Positions 51,078 to 60,550 of a stretch of 64,000 bases of DNA are shown here, in pieces. Where the stretch lies: NCBI GenBank assembly GCA_024304885.1, contig JALJOM010000008.1, positions 1 to 64,000 on the forward strand. The letters run 5' to 3'. The notes under the pieces are model-generated. The model saw nothing but the letters and a program-made list of their open reading frames with translations, searched no databases and was not told the origin of the DNA. Numbering within the stretch: the first letter of the stretch is position 1; the number at the start of each line of letters is the position of its first letter. The position numbers and the translations under genes are program-made. This DNA comes from Beijerinckiaceae bacterium (lineage in GTDB: Bacteria; Pseudomonadota; Alphaproteobacteria; Rhizobiales; Beijerinckiaceae).

Positions 51078-51309
51078 CGCCCGCCCGGGGCTCGGGCGCA
51101 TCGAACTCGGAAGCCGCCTCGATCCAGCGCGACGCGTCCTTCTCCTCGCCCGAAACGAGACGGGCGACCTGATCCGCCACACGGCGGCGGACAGACCGCG
51201 AGCGCGAGTCGGGAACGACGAGGCGCAGCTCGCGCGAGCCACGCTTGCGGCGTCGCTCACGCATCATCCTCATTCGCTCGACCGGCGAAGTCATCCTCGG
51301 CTTCTCCAT
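51064..51309 (-). CDS. mazE: MazE-like antitoxin (DUF3018 type)
   Basis: An 81-residue basic-then-acidic protein. The core RRKRGSRELRLVVPDSRSRS resembles the RGLRPVQIWVPDTRS block of MazE-like DUF3018 antitoxins, and the acidic tail (EFDAPEPRAGDE) is typical of antitoxins that clamp the toxin. It is upstream of and overlaps the PemK/MazF-like toxin gene by 14 bp. A second ATG at 51294 could also serve as the start. Confidence 0.82.
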   Translation of the reverse strand: MEKPRMTSPVERMRMMRERRRKRGSRELRLVVPDSRSRSVRRRVADQVARLVSGEEKDASRWIEAASEFDAPEPRAGDEMR

Positions 51310-51414
51310 GATTCGAGAAGCCGATACCGTTACGCATCCGGAGACAACGCCTCGGATATGCCCGACCAGCGCAAGTGGGTCGAAGGGAGGTGACGCGGAC
51401 CCGTGTAATGGAAT

Positions 51415-51491
<77 letters not shown>

Positions 51492-51672
51492 CACGACAGC
51501 AAAATGGGACGGGTTCGTGTCTAGCATTATTCGCAGGCGCGGCCAACGGCCGCTGCGTTCGCTTCCGACGCGCCCCCCTGACGTCCGCCGCCCTTGCGGC
51601 GATCCCCGATTTCGTACCTATGTTAGGCTGGAATCCCGCCAGCACCAGACCGTTTCCTCGAGGACAAACCGC

Positions 51673-53274
51673 ATGTTCGAAGGGCTTTCCGAGAAGCTCA
51701 CCGGCATTTTCGAGACGCTGACGCGCCGCGGCGCCCTCACCGAGGCCGACGTCGGCACGGCGCTCCGCGAGGTCCGCCGCGCCTTGCTCGAGGCCGATGT
51801 CGCGCTCGATGTCGTGCGCAGCTTCGTCGACAAGGTGCGCGAGCGCGCGGTCGGGGCGAGCGTCATCAAGTCGGTCACCCCCGGCCAGATGGTGATCAAG
51901 ATCGTCAACGACGTCCTGATCGAGACGCTCGGGTCGGAAGCCGAGCCGATCGACCTCGGCGCGACGCCCCCCGTCGCGATCATGATGGTCGGCCTCCAGG
52001 GCGCCGGCAAGACGACGACCACGGCGAAGATCGCCAAGCGCCTCGCGGAAAGGTCGAAGAGCAAGATCCTCATGGCCTCGCTCGACGTGAAGCGCCCGGC
52101 CGCACAGGAACAGCTCGCCGTGCTCGGCCGCCAGGTCGCGATCGACACGCTGCCGATCGTCCCCGGCCAGACCCCGGTGCAGATCGCCAAGCGCGCCGAG
52201 CAGGCGGCGCGGCTCCAGGGCTATGACGTCGTCATGCTCGACACCGCCGGGCGCACCCATATCGACGAGGCGCTGATGCAGGAGATGGTCGAGATCAAGG
52301 CCGCCTCCAGTCCGCACGAGATCCTTCTCGTCGCCGACAGCCTCACCGGCCAGGACGCCGTCAACCTCGCCAAGAATTTCGACGACCGGGTCGGCATTAC
52401 CGGGATCGTGCTGACGCGCGTGGACGGCGACGGGCGCGGCGGCGCGGCGCTTTCGATGCGCGCCGTCACCGGCAAGCCGATCAAGCTGCTCGGCACCGGC
52501 GAGAAGATGGACGCGCTCGAGGATTTCCACCCGGCGCGCATCGCCAACCGCATCCTCGGCATGGGCGACATCGTCTCGCTCGTCGAGAAGGCGGCGGAAG
52601 CCATCGACACCGAGAAGGCGCAGCGCATCGCCGAGCGGATGCGGAAGGGCAAGTTCGACCTCGAGGATCTCTCGGAGCAATTGGCGCAGGTGGAGAAGAT
52701 CGGCGGGCTCGGCGGCATCATGGGGATGCTGCCGGGTGTCGCCAAGATGAAGGATCAGCTGGCTTCCGCCAATCTCGACGAGCGCATCATCAAGCGCCAG
52801 CGGGCCATCATCTCCTCCATGACGCGGCAGGAGCGGCGCAGCCCCGACATCCTCAAGGCCTCGCGCAAGAAGCGCGTCGCGGCGGGCGCGGGCGTCAAGG
52901 TCGAGGACGTGAACAAGCTCCTGAAGCAGCACCGCCAGATGGCGGACATGATGAAGATCATGGGGACGAGCAAGCGCGGCGGCGCCATGGGCAAGATGGC
53001 CTCCATGCTCGGCCTGCCGGGCGGCGCCATGCCGCAGCCGACGCCGGAGCAGATCGAGGCCATGCAGAAGCAGCTCGGTGGGAAGAGCGCGCGCGCGATG
53101 CCGGCAGGGCCGGGTCCGGCCAAGGCGCCTGCGTCGCTTCCACCTGCGCCGCCCGCCGGAGTTCTCGCCAAGTCGCCGACCCTGCCGGGCCTCGGCGGCG
53201 GGGAGAAGCTGCCGGGCCTCGGCGGCGGAGGCGGGTTCCTGAGCGGCCTCAACCCGTTCGGCAAGAAGAAGTGA
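51673..53274 (+). CDS. ffh: Signal recognition particle protein Ffh
   Basis: A 533-residue SRP54-type GTPase that binds 4.5S RNA and targets membrane proteins to FtsY and Sec. The N domain is at about 1-85, the G domain has GLQGAGKTTTTAK (G1), DTAGRTHID (G3) and TRVDGDGRGG (G4-G5), and the methionine-rich M domain begins near residue 325 with its MGMLPG and SMTRQERRSPD RNA-binding segments. The C-terminal tail of about 80 residues is long and glycine/proline-rich (LPGLGGGEKLPGLGGGGG), which is an extension beyond the typical M domain. The ATG is at 51673. Confidence 0.97.
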   Translation: MFEGLSEKLTGIFETLTRRGALTEADVGTALREVRRALLEADVALDVVRSFVDKVRERAVGASVIKSVTPGQMVIKIVNDVLIETLGSEAEPIDLGATPPVAIMMVGLQGAGKTTTTAKIAKRLAERSKSKILMASLDVKRPAAQEQLAVLGRQVAIDTLPIVPGQTPVQIAKRAEQAARLQGYDVVMLDTAGRTHIDEALMQEMVEIKAASSPHEILLVADSLTGQDAVNLAKNFDDRVGITGIVLTRVDGDGRGGAALSMRAVTGKPIKLLGTGEKMDALEDFHPARIANRILGMGDIVSLVEKAAEAIDTEKAQRIAERMRKGKFDLEDLSEQLAQVEKIGGLGGIMGMLPGVAKMKDQLASANLDERIIKRQRAIISSMTRQERRSPDILKASRKKRVAAGAGVKVEDVNKLLKQHRQMADMMKIMGTSKRGGAMGKMASMLGLPGGAMPQPTPEQIEAMQKQLGGKSARAMPAGPGPAKAPASLPPAPPAGVLAKSPTLPGLGGGEKLPGLGGGGGFLSGLNPFGKKK

Positions 53275-53634
53275 GGCAGGCTCACACCTTCTCCTGCACG
53301 CGGCAGAAGGTGCCGCGCGGATGCGCGGCGGATGAGGGCTAATCCGCTAGACCAGTAGCTCCGCGGATCTCGTCGAGAACGAGGTTCCCGCCGCCGATGT
53401 CGAGGTCGTTCGACAAACGGAGCACCCGCCAACTTCGGGCGCGAAGGACGGGAGGGGCCGCCGCACTTGGCAAGCGCCCTCATCCGACCCTTGGCTGACG
53501 CAAGCGCACCTTCTCCCGCCTGCAGGCGGGAGAAGGGACGATCCCGTCGTGTAAGACTCCTTACCCCTCTGGGAGAGCCTCTGTCCGCCTGGGGAACGCT
53601 CGAGCATGGTATGACATGCGCCGAAGGAGCCCAC
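53275..53634. repeat. Intergenic repeat region between ffh and chrA
   Basis: Two arms of a common alphaproteobacterial repeat lie here in opposite orientation: near 53286-53340, ACCTTCTCCTGCACGCGGC followed by GCGCGGATGCGCGGCGGATG, and near 53478-53535, CGCACCTTCTCCCGCCTGCA with GCGGGAGAAGG. A related arm occurs after the L,D-transpeptidase at 62617-62670. No gene is supported between them. Confidence 0.55.
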
Positions 53635-54882
53635 GTGAGCAGAGATCCCGCCGCAAGACCGACCCGACCGCGGGGAGCGCTGCTCGACGTGCTGCTCGTC
53701 TTCCTGCGGCTCGGGGTGACGAGCTTCGGCGGGCCGATCGCCCATCTCGGCTATTTCCGGGCCGAGCTGGTGGAACGCCGCAAATGGCTCGACGAAGGAT
53801 CCTATGCCGATATCGTCGCGCTCTGCCAGTTCCTTCCCGGGCCGGCGAGCAGCCAGGTCGGCATGATCCTCGGGATGGTGCGCGCCGGCCTGCCGGGTGC
53901 TCTCGCCGCCTGGGCGGGCTTCACGCTGCCGTCGGCGCTCGCCATGATCCTCTTCGCCTATGGCGTGGGCCAGCTCGACGATCTTTCCCGGGTGGCATGG
54001 CTGCACGGGCTCATGATCGTCGCGGTTGCCGTCGTCGCTCAGGCCGTGTGGGGCATGGCACGCACGCTCTGCCCCGACCGCGTTCGCGCGACGCTCGCCG
54101 TCGCCGCGGCGCTGCTGACGCTCGCCGTCCCTTCGGCCCCGGGCCAGATCGGCGCCATCCTGACGGGAGGCCTCTTCGGGTGGAGGTTTCTCGCCGGCAC
54201 GGGCAGCACCTCGGTCACGCCGATCGCGCTCCACATCTCCCGCACGACGGCGATTTTTTGCTTGGCCTTGTTCGGCGGGTTGCTCGTTGTCTTGCCGCTC
54301 GTCGCCCTCGCCACCGGAAGCCACATGATCGCGTTGATCTCGAGCTTCTACCGGTCGGGCGCGCTCGTCTTCGGCGGCGGGCATGTGGTGCTGCCGCTGT
54401 TGCAGCAGGCCGTCGTGCCGCAGGGATGGGTGGGGGACGGCACGTTCCTCGCCGGCTATGGCGCGGCACAGGCCGTGCCCGGCCCCTTGTTCACCTTCGC
54501 CGTCTATCTCGGCGCCGTGATGGCGGTGCCGCCGAACGGCTGGGTCGGCGGCCTGCTCTGCCTCGGGGCCATCTTCCTTCCGTCGTTCCTCGTGGTCGTC
54601 GGGCTCGTTCCTTTCTGGGACCAGCTCCGCCGCCAGGCCGCGGTGCAATCCGCGCTGAAAGGCATCAATGCCGCGGTTGTCGGCATCCTGCTCGGCGCAC
54701 TCTACACGCCGGTGTGGACGAGCGCGATCTTCACGCCCGCCGACTTCGGGCTCGGGCTCGTCGCCTTCCTGATGTTGGTGTTCTGGCAGGTGCCGCCGTG
54801 GCTCGTGGTGGTCCTCGGCGCGCTCGGCGCGACAGTGCTCGGAGCCGTTCCCCGACTCTACCCGTTCGGCGCCTGGTCGTAG
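53635..54882 (+). CDS. chrA: Chromate transporter, CHR family
   Basis: A 415-residue protein made of two homologous CHR halves, about ten hydrophobic spans in all. The first half has LRLGVTSFGGPIAHLGYFR and LCQFLPGPASSQVGM; the second repeats the pattern as SGALVFGGGHVVLPLLQQ and YGAAQAVPGPLFTFAVYLGA. Long-chain CHR proteins export chromate, although some act on other anions. The GTG at 53635 has AAGGAG 5-10 bp upstream, better placed than the ATG at 53611. It converges with dnaQ and the ends overlap by 25 bp. Confidence 0.9.
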   Translation: MSRDPAARPTRPRGALLDVLLVFLRLGVTSFGGPIAHLGYFRAELVERRKWLDEGSYADIVALCQFLPGPASSQVGMILGMVRAGLPGALAAWAGFTLPSALAMILFAYGVGQLDDLSRVAWLHGLMIVAVAVVAQAVWGMARTLCPDRVRATLAVAAALLTLAVPSAPGQIGAILTGGLFGWRFLAGTGSTSVTPIALHISRTTAIFCLALFGGLLVVLPLVALATGSHMIALISSFYRSGALVFGGGHVVLPLLQQAVVPQGWVGDGTFLAGYGAAQAVPGPLFTFAVYLGAVMAVPPNGWVGGLLCLGAIFLPSFLVVVGLVPFWDQLRRQAAVQSALKGINAAVVGILLGALYTPVWTSAIFTPADFGLGLVAFLMLVFWQVPPWLVVVLGALGATVLGAVPRLYPFGAWS

Positions 54883-55556
54883 CTCGCCCAGATCGCCTCG
54901 AGCCCGAGCTCGGCGACGAAGGCGCGATGGCGCTCGAGCTCTTGCGCACTGAGCCGCAGCGGCAGCGGCTCCGGCCGGCTGGCCAGCAAGGGGCCGCTCG
55001 TCGAGAGGCTCGTCCTCCCCGAGGAGCCGAGAGACAAGGAGGCCTGCCGCCCGCCGAGAAGCTCGGCATAGACCTCGGCGAGAAGCTCGGCATCCAGCAG
55101 GGCACCGTGCTTCGTCCGGCGCGAGAGGTCGATGCCGTAGCGCTGGCAGAGCGCGTCGAGGCTGTTGGCGCCGCCCGGAAACTTTCGCCGCGCGAGGGCG
55201 AGCGTATCGACCACACGCTCTGCTTCGATCGCCGGCAAGCCCACCTGAGCAAGCTCCGCATTGACGAAGCGCATGTCGAACTCGGCATTGTGGGCAACGA
55301 TCTTGCAGCCGTCGACGAACCTCAGGAGCTCGCCGCTGATCGCCGCGAACAGAGGCTTGCCGGTCAGGAATTCCGCCGAGAGACCATGAACCCGGAACGC
55401 CTCTTCCGGCATGTCGCGCTCGGGATCAAGATAGACGTGGAAGCTCTGGCCGGTCGGGATCAGGTTGAGAAGCTCGACGCAGCCGATCTCGACGATCCTG
55501 TGGCCCTTCGCCGGGTCGAGGCCGGTGGTCTCGGTGTCGAGCACGATCTCGCGCAT
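54858..55556 (-). CDS. dnaQ: DNA polymerase III epsilon subunit
   Basis: A 232-residue proofreading 3'-5' exonuclease subunit. The Exo I motif is DTETTG (7-12), Exo II is AHNAEFDMRF, and the Exo III epsilon-type histidine motif lies near HGALLDAELLAEVY. The C-terminal segment ends in a polymerase-binding region of normal length. The ATG at 55556 starts at MREIVLDTETTG. It lies 17 bp downstream of coaE on the same strand. Confidence 0.94.
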   Translation of the reverse strand: MREIVLDTETTGLDPAKGHRIVEIGCVELLNLIPTGQSFHVYLDPERDMPEEAFRVHGLSAEFLTGKPLFAAISGELLRFVDGCKIVAHNAEFDMRFVNAELAQVGLPAIEAERVVDTLALARRKFPGGANSLDALCQRYGIDLSRRTKHGALLDAELLAEVYAELLGGRQASLSLGSSGRTSLSTSGPLLASRPEPLPLRLSAQELERHRAFVAELGLEAIWASYDQAPNG

Positions 55557-55572
55557 CAAAATCGTCCCTCTG

Positions 55573-56160
55573 TCAGCCGGCTCCCGCGAGCGAGCGCAGA
55601 ATCGCGTGCACCTGCCGCTCGGCAGCGGCAAATCCCCGGCCCGTGTCGATCACGAAATGCGACCTCTTGCGCTTTTCGGCGTCAGGCATCTGCTGGGCGA
55701 GGATGGCAGAAAGCTTGTCCTCGGTCATGCCCGCGCGGCGCGCGACCCGCTCTTTTTGCACCGCTTCCGGCGCGCTGACGAGAACGACGACATCGACACT
55801 CCGGTCGAGGCCCGTCTCGAAGAGAAGCGGCACATCGACCACGACGAGCCGCTCGCCGCTCCGCGCCGCCTCGGCCAGGAAGGCCTCGCGTGAGGCAGCG
55901 ACGAGCGGATGAATGATGGCCTCGAGCCGGCGCAAAGCCTGTGGGTCGTCGAGCACTCGCTCGGCCAGGAGGCCACGATCGACGCAGCCGTCGCGAACCG
56001 TTCCCGGAAAGGCGCGCTCGACGGCTTCGGCGGCCGGCCCGAGATAGAGCTCGTGGACCGTCGCGTCGGAATCGTGGACCTTCACGCCCTCCGCCCGGAA
56101 CATCGCCGCCGTGGTCGTCTTGCCCATGCCGATCGAGCCCGTGAGGCCGATCACGAGCAT
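55573..56160 (-). CDS. coaE: Dephospho-CoA kinase
   Basis: A 195-residue kinase for the last step of coenzyme A synthesis. The P-loop is GLTGSIGMGKTT near the N-terminus, with the conserved HDSDATVHELY and VVDVPLLFETGLD segments of the CoaE family. It shares an ATGA overlap with aroE and precedes dnaQ, the standard alphaproteobacterial aroE-coaE-dnaQ order. Confidence 0.95.
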   Translation of the reverse strand: MLVIGLTGSIGMGKTTTAAMFRAEGVKVHDSDATVHELYLGPAAEAVERAFPGTVRDGCVDRGLLAERVLDDPQALRRLEAIIHPLVAASREAFLAEAARSGERLVVVDVPLLFETGLDRSVDVVVLVSAPEAVQKERVARRAGMTEDKLSAILAQQMPDAEKRKRSHFVIDTGRGFAAAERQVHAILRSLAGAG

Positions 56161-57011
56161 CAGTGCGAGCTCGTGATGTCGGCCTCGACGAGACGACGCA
56201 GCTCCGGGGTGACCACGGGCGTCGTCCCGAACCAGCGACGAAAGCCCGGCACCGCCTGATGCAGCAGCATACCGACCCCCGACACGCCACGCAATCCGCG
56301 CTCGCGGGCACGACGAAGCAGCTCGGTCTCGAGCGGGACATAGACGATATCGCTGACCGTGGCGGTGGGCGGGAGCGCCGTGAGGTCGATGTCGAGCGGC
56401 GGCTGGCCGACCATCCCGAGCGATGTAGTGTTGACGAGAAGGTCCGCGCCCGCGAGAAGGCGCGAACGCGCGTCCCAGTCGGCGACCTCGACCGGCCCGC
56501 CGGCCCGCGCGGCGATCTCCTCGGCGCGCGCGCGCGTCCGGTTGGACACCACGATTCGGTTCATGCCGCGTGCCAGGAGCGCATCGACGATCGCTCGTGC
56601 CGCACCTCCCGCCCCGAGCACCACGGCGACATTCTTGCGCGCATCCCACCCACAGGCATCCTGGTCCAGGGCGCCGAGAAAGCCGGCACCATCGGTATTG
56701 TCGCCGTGGAGGTGCCCGTCCTCGAGCCAGAGCGTGTTGGCGGCCCCGAGGCGGGAGGCCGTCTCGGTCACCGAAGCGCAAAGCTCGAAGGCCCTCTCCT
56801 TGTGGGGCAGCGTGACATTGCCGCCGATATAGCCTTGCGCGGCCAAGCCGCGCACAAATGCCTCGAACGCCTCCGGCGCGACGGCCGCGCGATCGTAGGA
56901 TCCGTCGATGCCGTAATGCGCCAGCCAGTAGGTATGGATCATCGGCGAGCGCGAATGTGCAACCGGCCAGCCGATGACACAAGCGCGGCGCCCGCCGCCT
57001 GCGGGGTTCAT
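56160..57011 (-). CDS. aroE: Shikimate dehydrogenase
   Basis: A 283-residue NADPH enzyme reducing 3-dehydroshikimate in aromatic amino-acid synthesis. IGWPVAHSRSPMIHTYWL holds the shikimate-binding serines, GGNVTLPHKE has the catalytic lysine, DNTDGAGF follows, and VVLGAGGAARAI is the NADP-binding motif. The start overlaps the maf stop and the end overlaps coaE, both by 4 bp. Confidence 0.95.
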   Translation of the reverse strand: MNPAGGGRRACVIGWPVAHSRSPMIHTYWLAHYGIDGSYDRAAVAPEAFEAFVRGLAAQGYIGGNVTLPHKERAFELCASVTETASRLGAANTLWLEDGHLHGDNTDGAGFLGALDQDACGWDARKNVAVVLGAGGAARAIVDALLARGMNRIVVSNRTRARAEEIAARAGGPVEVADWDARSRLLAGADLLVNTTSLGMVGQPPLDIDLTALPPTATVSDIVYVPLETELLRRARERGLRGVSGVGMLLHQAVPGFRRWFGTTPVVTPELRRLVEADITSSH

Positions 57012-57628
57012 TCGAGGATCATCCCCTCTGCGCGGAGATAGCCGAGAAGCGGAAGCAACGGCAGGCCGAGAATGGTCGATTGGTCCCCCTCCACCTTCTC
57101 GAAGAGATGGATGCCGAGCGCCTCGATGCGATAGGCGCCGACGCTCGAAAGAACCGCATCGCCTACGAGATCCAGATAGGCCGCGATGAAGGCTGCCGAC
57201 AAGGGCCTGACCGACAGACGTGCCATCGGAACCGCCTCAAGCAAGACCTCGCCGGACCGCACGAGGCAGATCGCCGAATGCAGCTCGTGGGTGCGCCCGG
57301 ACAAGAGCCCGAGCTGCGCGACAGCCGCCTCCCGGCTCGACGGCTTGCAGAGCACCCGTCCGTCGACCGCCAAGGTCTGATCGGCCGCGAGCACGAGCCT
57401 TCCTTGCATCCTCGCCGCGACCGCCAGCGCCTTCTCGCGCGCGAGAAAGCCGGCGGTCCCGGCCGCATCCATGCCCTTCGCGCGCAACGGCGCCTCGAGG
57501 GCCCGCTCGTCGAGCCCGGCATCACAGGCCTCGAACGGGAGCTGTGCCGCCGCGAGCAGGGTGCGGCGCGCCTCGCTCTTCGAGGCGAGCACGAGCGGGG
57601 CGCCGGCGCGCCAGAGGCCCTTCGTCAC
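57008..57628 (-). CDS. maf: Maf family nucleotide pyrophosphatase
   Basis: A 206-residue house-cleaning hydrolase of non-canonical or modified nucleoside triphosphates. The signature [12 protein letters not shown] matches the family SxSPRRxxLL, and [12 protein letters not shown] the LGADTxV block. The start is a GTG at 57628, overlapping the ppsR stop as GTGA, so translation is coupled. It is upstream of aroE with a 4-bp overlap. Confidence 0.9.
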   Translation of the reverse strand: MTKGLWRAGAPLVLASKSEARRTLLAAAQLPFEACDAGLDERALEAPLRAKGMDAAGTAGFLAREKALAVAARMQGRLVLAADQTLAVDGRVLCKPSSREAAVAQLGLLSGRTHELHSAICLVRSGEVLLEAVPMARLSVRPLSAAFIAAYLDLVGDAVLSSVGAYRIEALGIHLFEKVEGDQSTILGLPLLPLLGYLRAEGMILE

Positions 57629-58542
57629 GACGCGATGAACTTCAGCCGGTGGACACGGTAGAGATCGATGATCGCGGCCGCCGTCTCCTCGATCGAGCGC
57701 CGGGTCACGTCGATGACGGGCCACCCGTGAGCGTTGAAGAGCTTGCGCGACCGGGCCACCTCGTCGGCGACCAGCACCCGATCGACATAGGGAGAATCCT
57801 GGCTCGCGTTCATGGACAACAGCCGGTTGGTGCGAATCTGGACGATCCGCTCGGGCGACGCCAAGAGCCCCACCACGAGCGGCTTGCGCAAGTGCTCGAT
57901 CGACCGCGGCAAGGGAACATTCGGCACGAACGGGATGTTCGCGGTCTTGATCCCACGATTGGCGAGATAGATGCTGGTCGGGGTCTTCGAGGTGCGGCTG
58001 ACGCCGACGAGAAGGACATCGGCCGCCTCGTAGTTCTCGGATTGCTGCCCGTCGTCGTGCATCATCGTGAAGTTCAGGGCCTCGATACGGCGGAAATAGT
58101 CTGCGTTCAGCGTATGCTGCGCGCCCGGCCGCGGCGTCGAGACCGTCCCTATATAGGACTGGAACAGGTCGAGGATCGGCCGCAGCACCGAGAGGCACGG
58201 CGCGCCGATCTCCTTGCAGGCCGCCTCGAGCCGGCGCCCGAGCTCGGGATCGACGAGCGTGAACAGGACGATGCCGGGCGATGCCCCGATCTCGGCGATG
58301 ACCTTGTCGAGATGGGCAAGGCTGCGCACCAAGGGATAGATGTGCTCGATCGACGACACCCCCTGATATTGCGCGGCGACCGCGCGGCTCACCGTGATCA
58401 AGGTCTCACCGGTCGCGTCGGAGATCAGGTGCAGATGGAAGTAATGGCGTCCCAAAGGCCGATCTCGAAGAGGCCCGCTCCCGGGGGATAGGCTGCGAGC
58501 GAACGGGGATAACTCGGTGGCCCTGGAGCGACGCCTCGACAT
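57625..58542 (-). CDS. ppsR: Pyruvate, water dikinase regulatory protein (DUF299)
   Basis: A 305-residue bifunctional kinase/pyrophosphorylase that controls PEP synthase or pyruvate, phosphate dikinase. [15 protein letters not shown] begins the conserved part, [19 protein letters not shown] is the P-loop-like region, and IGLLAS-type [12 protein letters not shown] follows. Typical members start just before YFHLHL; here an ATG at 58542 leaves about 27 extra residues, and a TTG at 58455 sits at the family's usual start, so the exact start is open. First gene of the maf-aroE-coaE-dnaQ run. Confidence 0.9.
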   Translation of the reverse strand: MSRRRSRATELSPFARSLSPGSGPLRDRPLGRHYFHLHLISDATGETLITVSRAVAAQYQGVSSIEHIYPLVRSLAHLDKVIAEIGASPGIVLFTLVDPELGRRLEAACKEIGAPCLSVLRPILDLFQSYIGTVSTPRPGAQHTLNADYFRRIEALNFTMMHDDGQQSENYEAADVLLVGVSRTSKTPTSIYLANRGIKTANIPFVPNVPLPRSIEHLRKPLVVGLLASPERIVQIRTNRLLSMNASQDSPYVDRVLVADEVARSRKLFNAHGWPVIDVTRRSIEETAAAIIDLYRVHRLKFIAS

Positions 58543-58853
58543 CGGCGGCTGATCCGGGCTCGGCACTCCACAGGCACGCCCTTCAGGATAGGCGATCCGC
58601 GAGGTCTGTGAAAGACGGTGAAAAAGGAGAAAGCCGCGGGTCGCCGACGGACGGATCGCGACCAAGATACGGATGATCCACCTGAAATTCCCTGCACGTC
58701 TCTAGCCGGGCCACGGCTGTGAGTCCCGGGGACGGCGGAATTTCCGGGGACCGGCTTGCCTATGGTTCTGCCCTAGCCTAATCGACCGCCTTAACGAATA
58801 AGGAATCCTCGAAAGGATTCTTTGATATAGGATTTCTGAAAGATCGAGGATCT
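58543..58853. other. Intergenic region between divergent ppsR and hemE; candidate replication-origin locus
   Basis: In several alphaproteobacteria, including Caulobacter, the chromosome origin lies between hemE and the DUF299 gene, as here. The right-hand 70 bp are the most AT-rich part (GATATAGGATTTC). An inverted repeat GAATCC / GGATTC is at 58803-58820. The best DnaA-box-like site is TGATCCACC at 58674-58682, two mismatches from TTATCCACA. I saw no perfect DnaA box and no paired TTAA CtrA site, so the assignment rests on gene order. Confidence 0.4.
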
Positions 58854-59909
58854 GTGAGCTCGGAAACCAAAGGTACCGCCGAGAAGGCGCTTCTTCGCGT
58901 GCTCCGCGGCGAGATCCTCTCCCCGCCACCGCTTTGGCTCATGCGGCAAGCCGGTCGCTACCTGTCGGAATACCGAGCGCTTCGGGCCGAAGCCGCGAGC
59001 TTTCTCGACTTCTGCTACACGCCGGGCCTCGCGGCCGAGGCGACCCTCCAGCCGGTGCGTCGCTTCGGCTTCGATGCGGCGATCCTGTTCAGCGATATTC
59101 TCGTCGTTCCCGACGCCCTCGGGCAAAAGGTCACGTTCGAACAAGGCGAGGGGCCGAAGCTCGCGCCGATCCTGACCGACGAGGATTTCGCGAAGCTGAA
59201 CGACGAGATCGACCTTCGCAGGCTCGCGCCCGTCTTCGAGACGATCGCTCGGGTTCGATCGGCACTCCCGCCCGAAACCGCCCTGATCGGGTTTTGCGGT
59301 GCGCCTTGGACCGTCGCGAGCTATATGATCGCCGGGCATGGAACCCCGGATCAGGCTCCCGCGCGGCTCCTGGCCTATCGCAACCCCGAGCTCGTTCAGC
59401 GCTTGATCGACCGTCTGGTCGAGGCCTCGACGAGCTATCTCTTGCGCCAGATCGAGGCGGGGGTCGATGCGATCCAGATTTTCGATTCCTGGGCGGGCGT
59501 GCTTCCGCCGCACGAGCACGACCGCTGGTGCATCGCGCCGGTCGCGAGGATCGTCGCCGGGATTCGGCCGCATGAAAGGAATGTTCCCGTGATCGGATTT
59601 CCGAGGGGCGCCGGGTCCTGGCTCGAAACCTATGCCGCGCGGACAGGAGTCGATTGCCTGAGCCTCGATACCGTGGTTGCGCCGGATTGGGCCGATCGGA
59701 GCCTGCCGCGGGGCCTCGCGGTCCAGGGCAATCTCGATCCCCTCGCGCTTCTCGCGGGAGGCGCGGCGCTGGACCGAGCGGTCGCGGCCATCAGGGACGC
59801 GCTGCGCGAGCGCCCGCATGTCTTCAACCTGGGCCACGGCATCCTTCCGGAGACGCCGATCGCGCATGTCGAACGTCTCGTCGAGCTCGTGCGCCGGGAG
59901 GTCGGCTGA
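58854..59909 (+). CDS. hemE: Uroporphyrinogen decarboxylase
   Basis: A 351-residue cytoplasmic enzyme that decarboxylates uroporphyrinogen III to coproporphyrinogen III. PLWLMRQAGRYLSEYRALR is the substrate-binding signature with its conserved arginines, ILFSDILVVPDALG the second, and FNLGHGILPETPI the third. The start is a GTG at 58854. The stop overlaps hemJ as TGATG, so the two are coupled. Confidence 0.96.
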   Translation: MSSETKGTAEKALLRVLRGEILSPPPLWLMRQAGRYLSEYRALRAEAASFLDFCYTPGLAAEATLQPVRRFGFDAAILFSDILVVPDALGQKVTFEQGEGPKLAPILTDEDFAKLNDEIDLRRLAPVFETIARVRSALPPETALIGFCGAPWTVASYMIAGHGTPDQAPARLLAYRNPELVQRLIDRLVEASTSYLLRQIEAGVDAIQIFDSWAGVLPPHEHDRWCIAPVARIVAGIRPHERNVPVIGFPRGAGSWLETYAARTGVDCLSLDTVVAPDWADRSLPRGLAVQGNLDPLALLAGGAALDRAVAAIRDALRERPHVFNLGHGILPETPIAHVERLVELVRREVG

Positions 59910-60337
59910 TGCAAAGCTTCCTCTGGATCAAGGTGCTGCATATCGTCGCCATGGTGGCCTGGATGGCGGGGATGCTCTACCTGCCGCGGCTTTTCGTCTA
60001 TCATGCCGGCGCCGCAACGGATTCCGATCAGGCACGGACCTTCGTCGTGATGGAGCGGCGGCTGATGCGGATGATCATGCTGCCGGCGCTCCTCGTCACC
60101 TGGGCGAGCGGACTGGCTCTCGCCGTCCAGGCGGGGTTTCTCGGCCAGGGGTGGTTGCACGGCAAGCTTCTGCTCGTTATGGTCCTGACGGCTCTTCACG
60201 GCTATTTCGGGCGGGTCCGCAAGGATTTCGCGCAAGGCGAAAATCACCGTTCCGCAACCTTCTACCGAATCGCCAACGAGATCCCGACGCTTCTGCTCGT
60301 CGGAATCGTCATTCTCGTCGTCGTCAAGCCGTTTTGA
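59909..60337 (+). CDS. hemJ: Protoporphyrinogen oxidase HemJ
   Basis: A 142-residue membrane protein with four hydrophobic spans. HIVAMVAWMAGMLYLPRLFVYH, containing the conserved histidine of the first span, and HGYFGRVRKDF are typical of HemJ, which replaces HemG or HemY in most alphaproteobacteria and oxidises protoporphyrinogen IX. Its ATG overlaps the hemE stop. The hemE-hemJ-rho order is common in the order. Confidence 0.93.
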   Translation: MQSFLWIKVLHIVAMVAWMAGMLYLPRLFVYHAGAATDSDQARTFVVMERRLMRMIMLPALLVTWASGLALAVQAGFLGQGWLHGKLLLVMVLTALHGYFGRVRKDFAQGENHRSATFYRIANEIPTLLLVGIVILVVVKPF

Positions 60338-60369
60338 CCCGGAAGGGCTCATTTTCGCGCGTCCTCGCC

Positions 60370-60398
60370 TTGTCAAACGTCCGGAATCGACCTATTCA
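60370..60398 (+). promoter_or_regulatory. Putative rho promoter
   Basis: TTGTCA at 60370-60375 and TATTCA at 60393-60398 are separated by 17 bp, and rho begins about 150 bp downstream. That leaves a long leader, which fits the known autoregulation of rho in other bacteria. No direct evidence is available here. Confidence 0.5.
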
Positions 60399-60550
60399 TA
60401 GGATCTTCCCACGCAGGTAGCGAAGTTGATCCGGCGCGTTCCTTGCGCCAAGCCGCAATACCTATGCCTGCCTTCCAGGACGCCATCGCAGGGCGATCGT
60501 CCTGCATTGCCGTGATTACGATCTCGGCACCTTCCAAGGACTACATCCCG

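Noticed and set aside
53616-55778. A 720-codon frame over chrA and dnaQ
   Set aside because: It is an arginine-rich shadow frame of GC-rich coding DNA, while chrA and dnaQ have full family motifs on either strand.
58543-58853. Firm annotation of the origin by DnaA boxes
   Set aside because: No perfect 9-mer DnaA box or paired CtrA site was found by eye; only gene order supports the call, so it is reported as a candidate.
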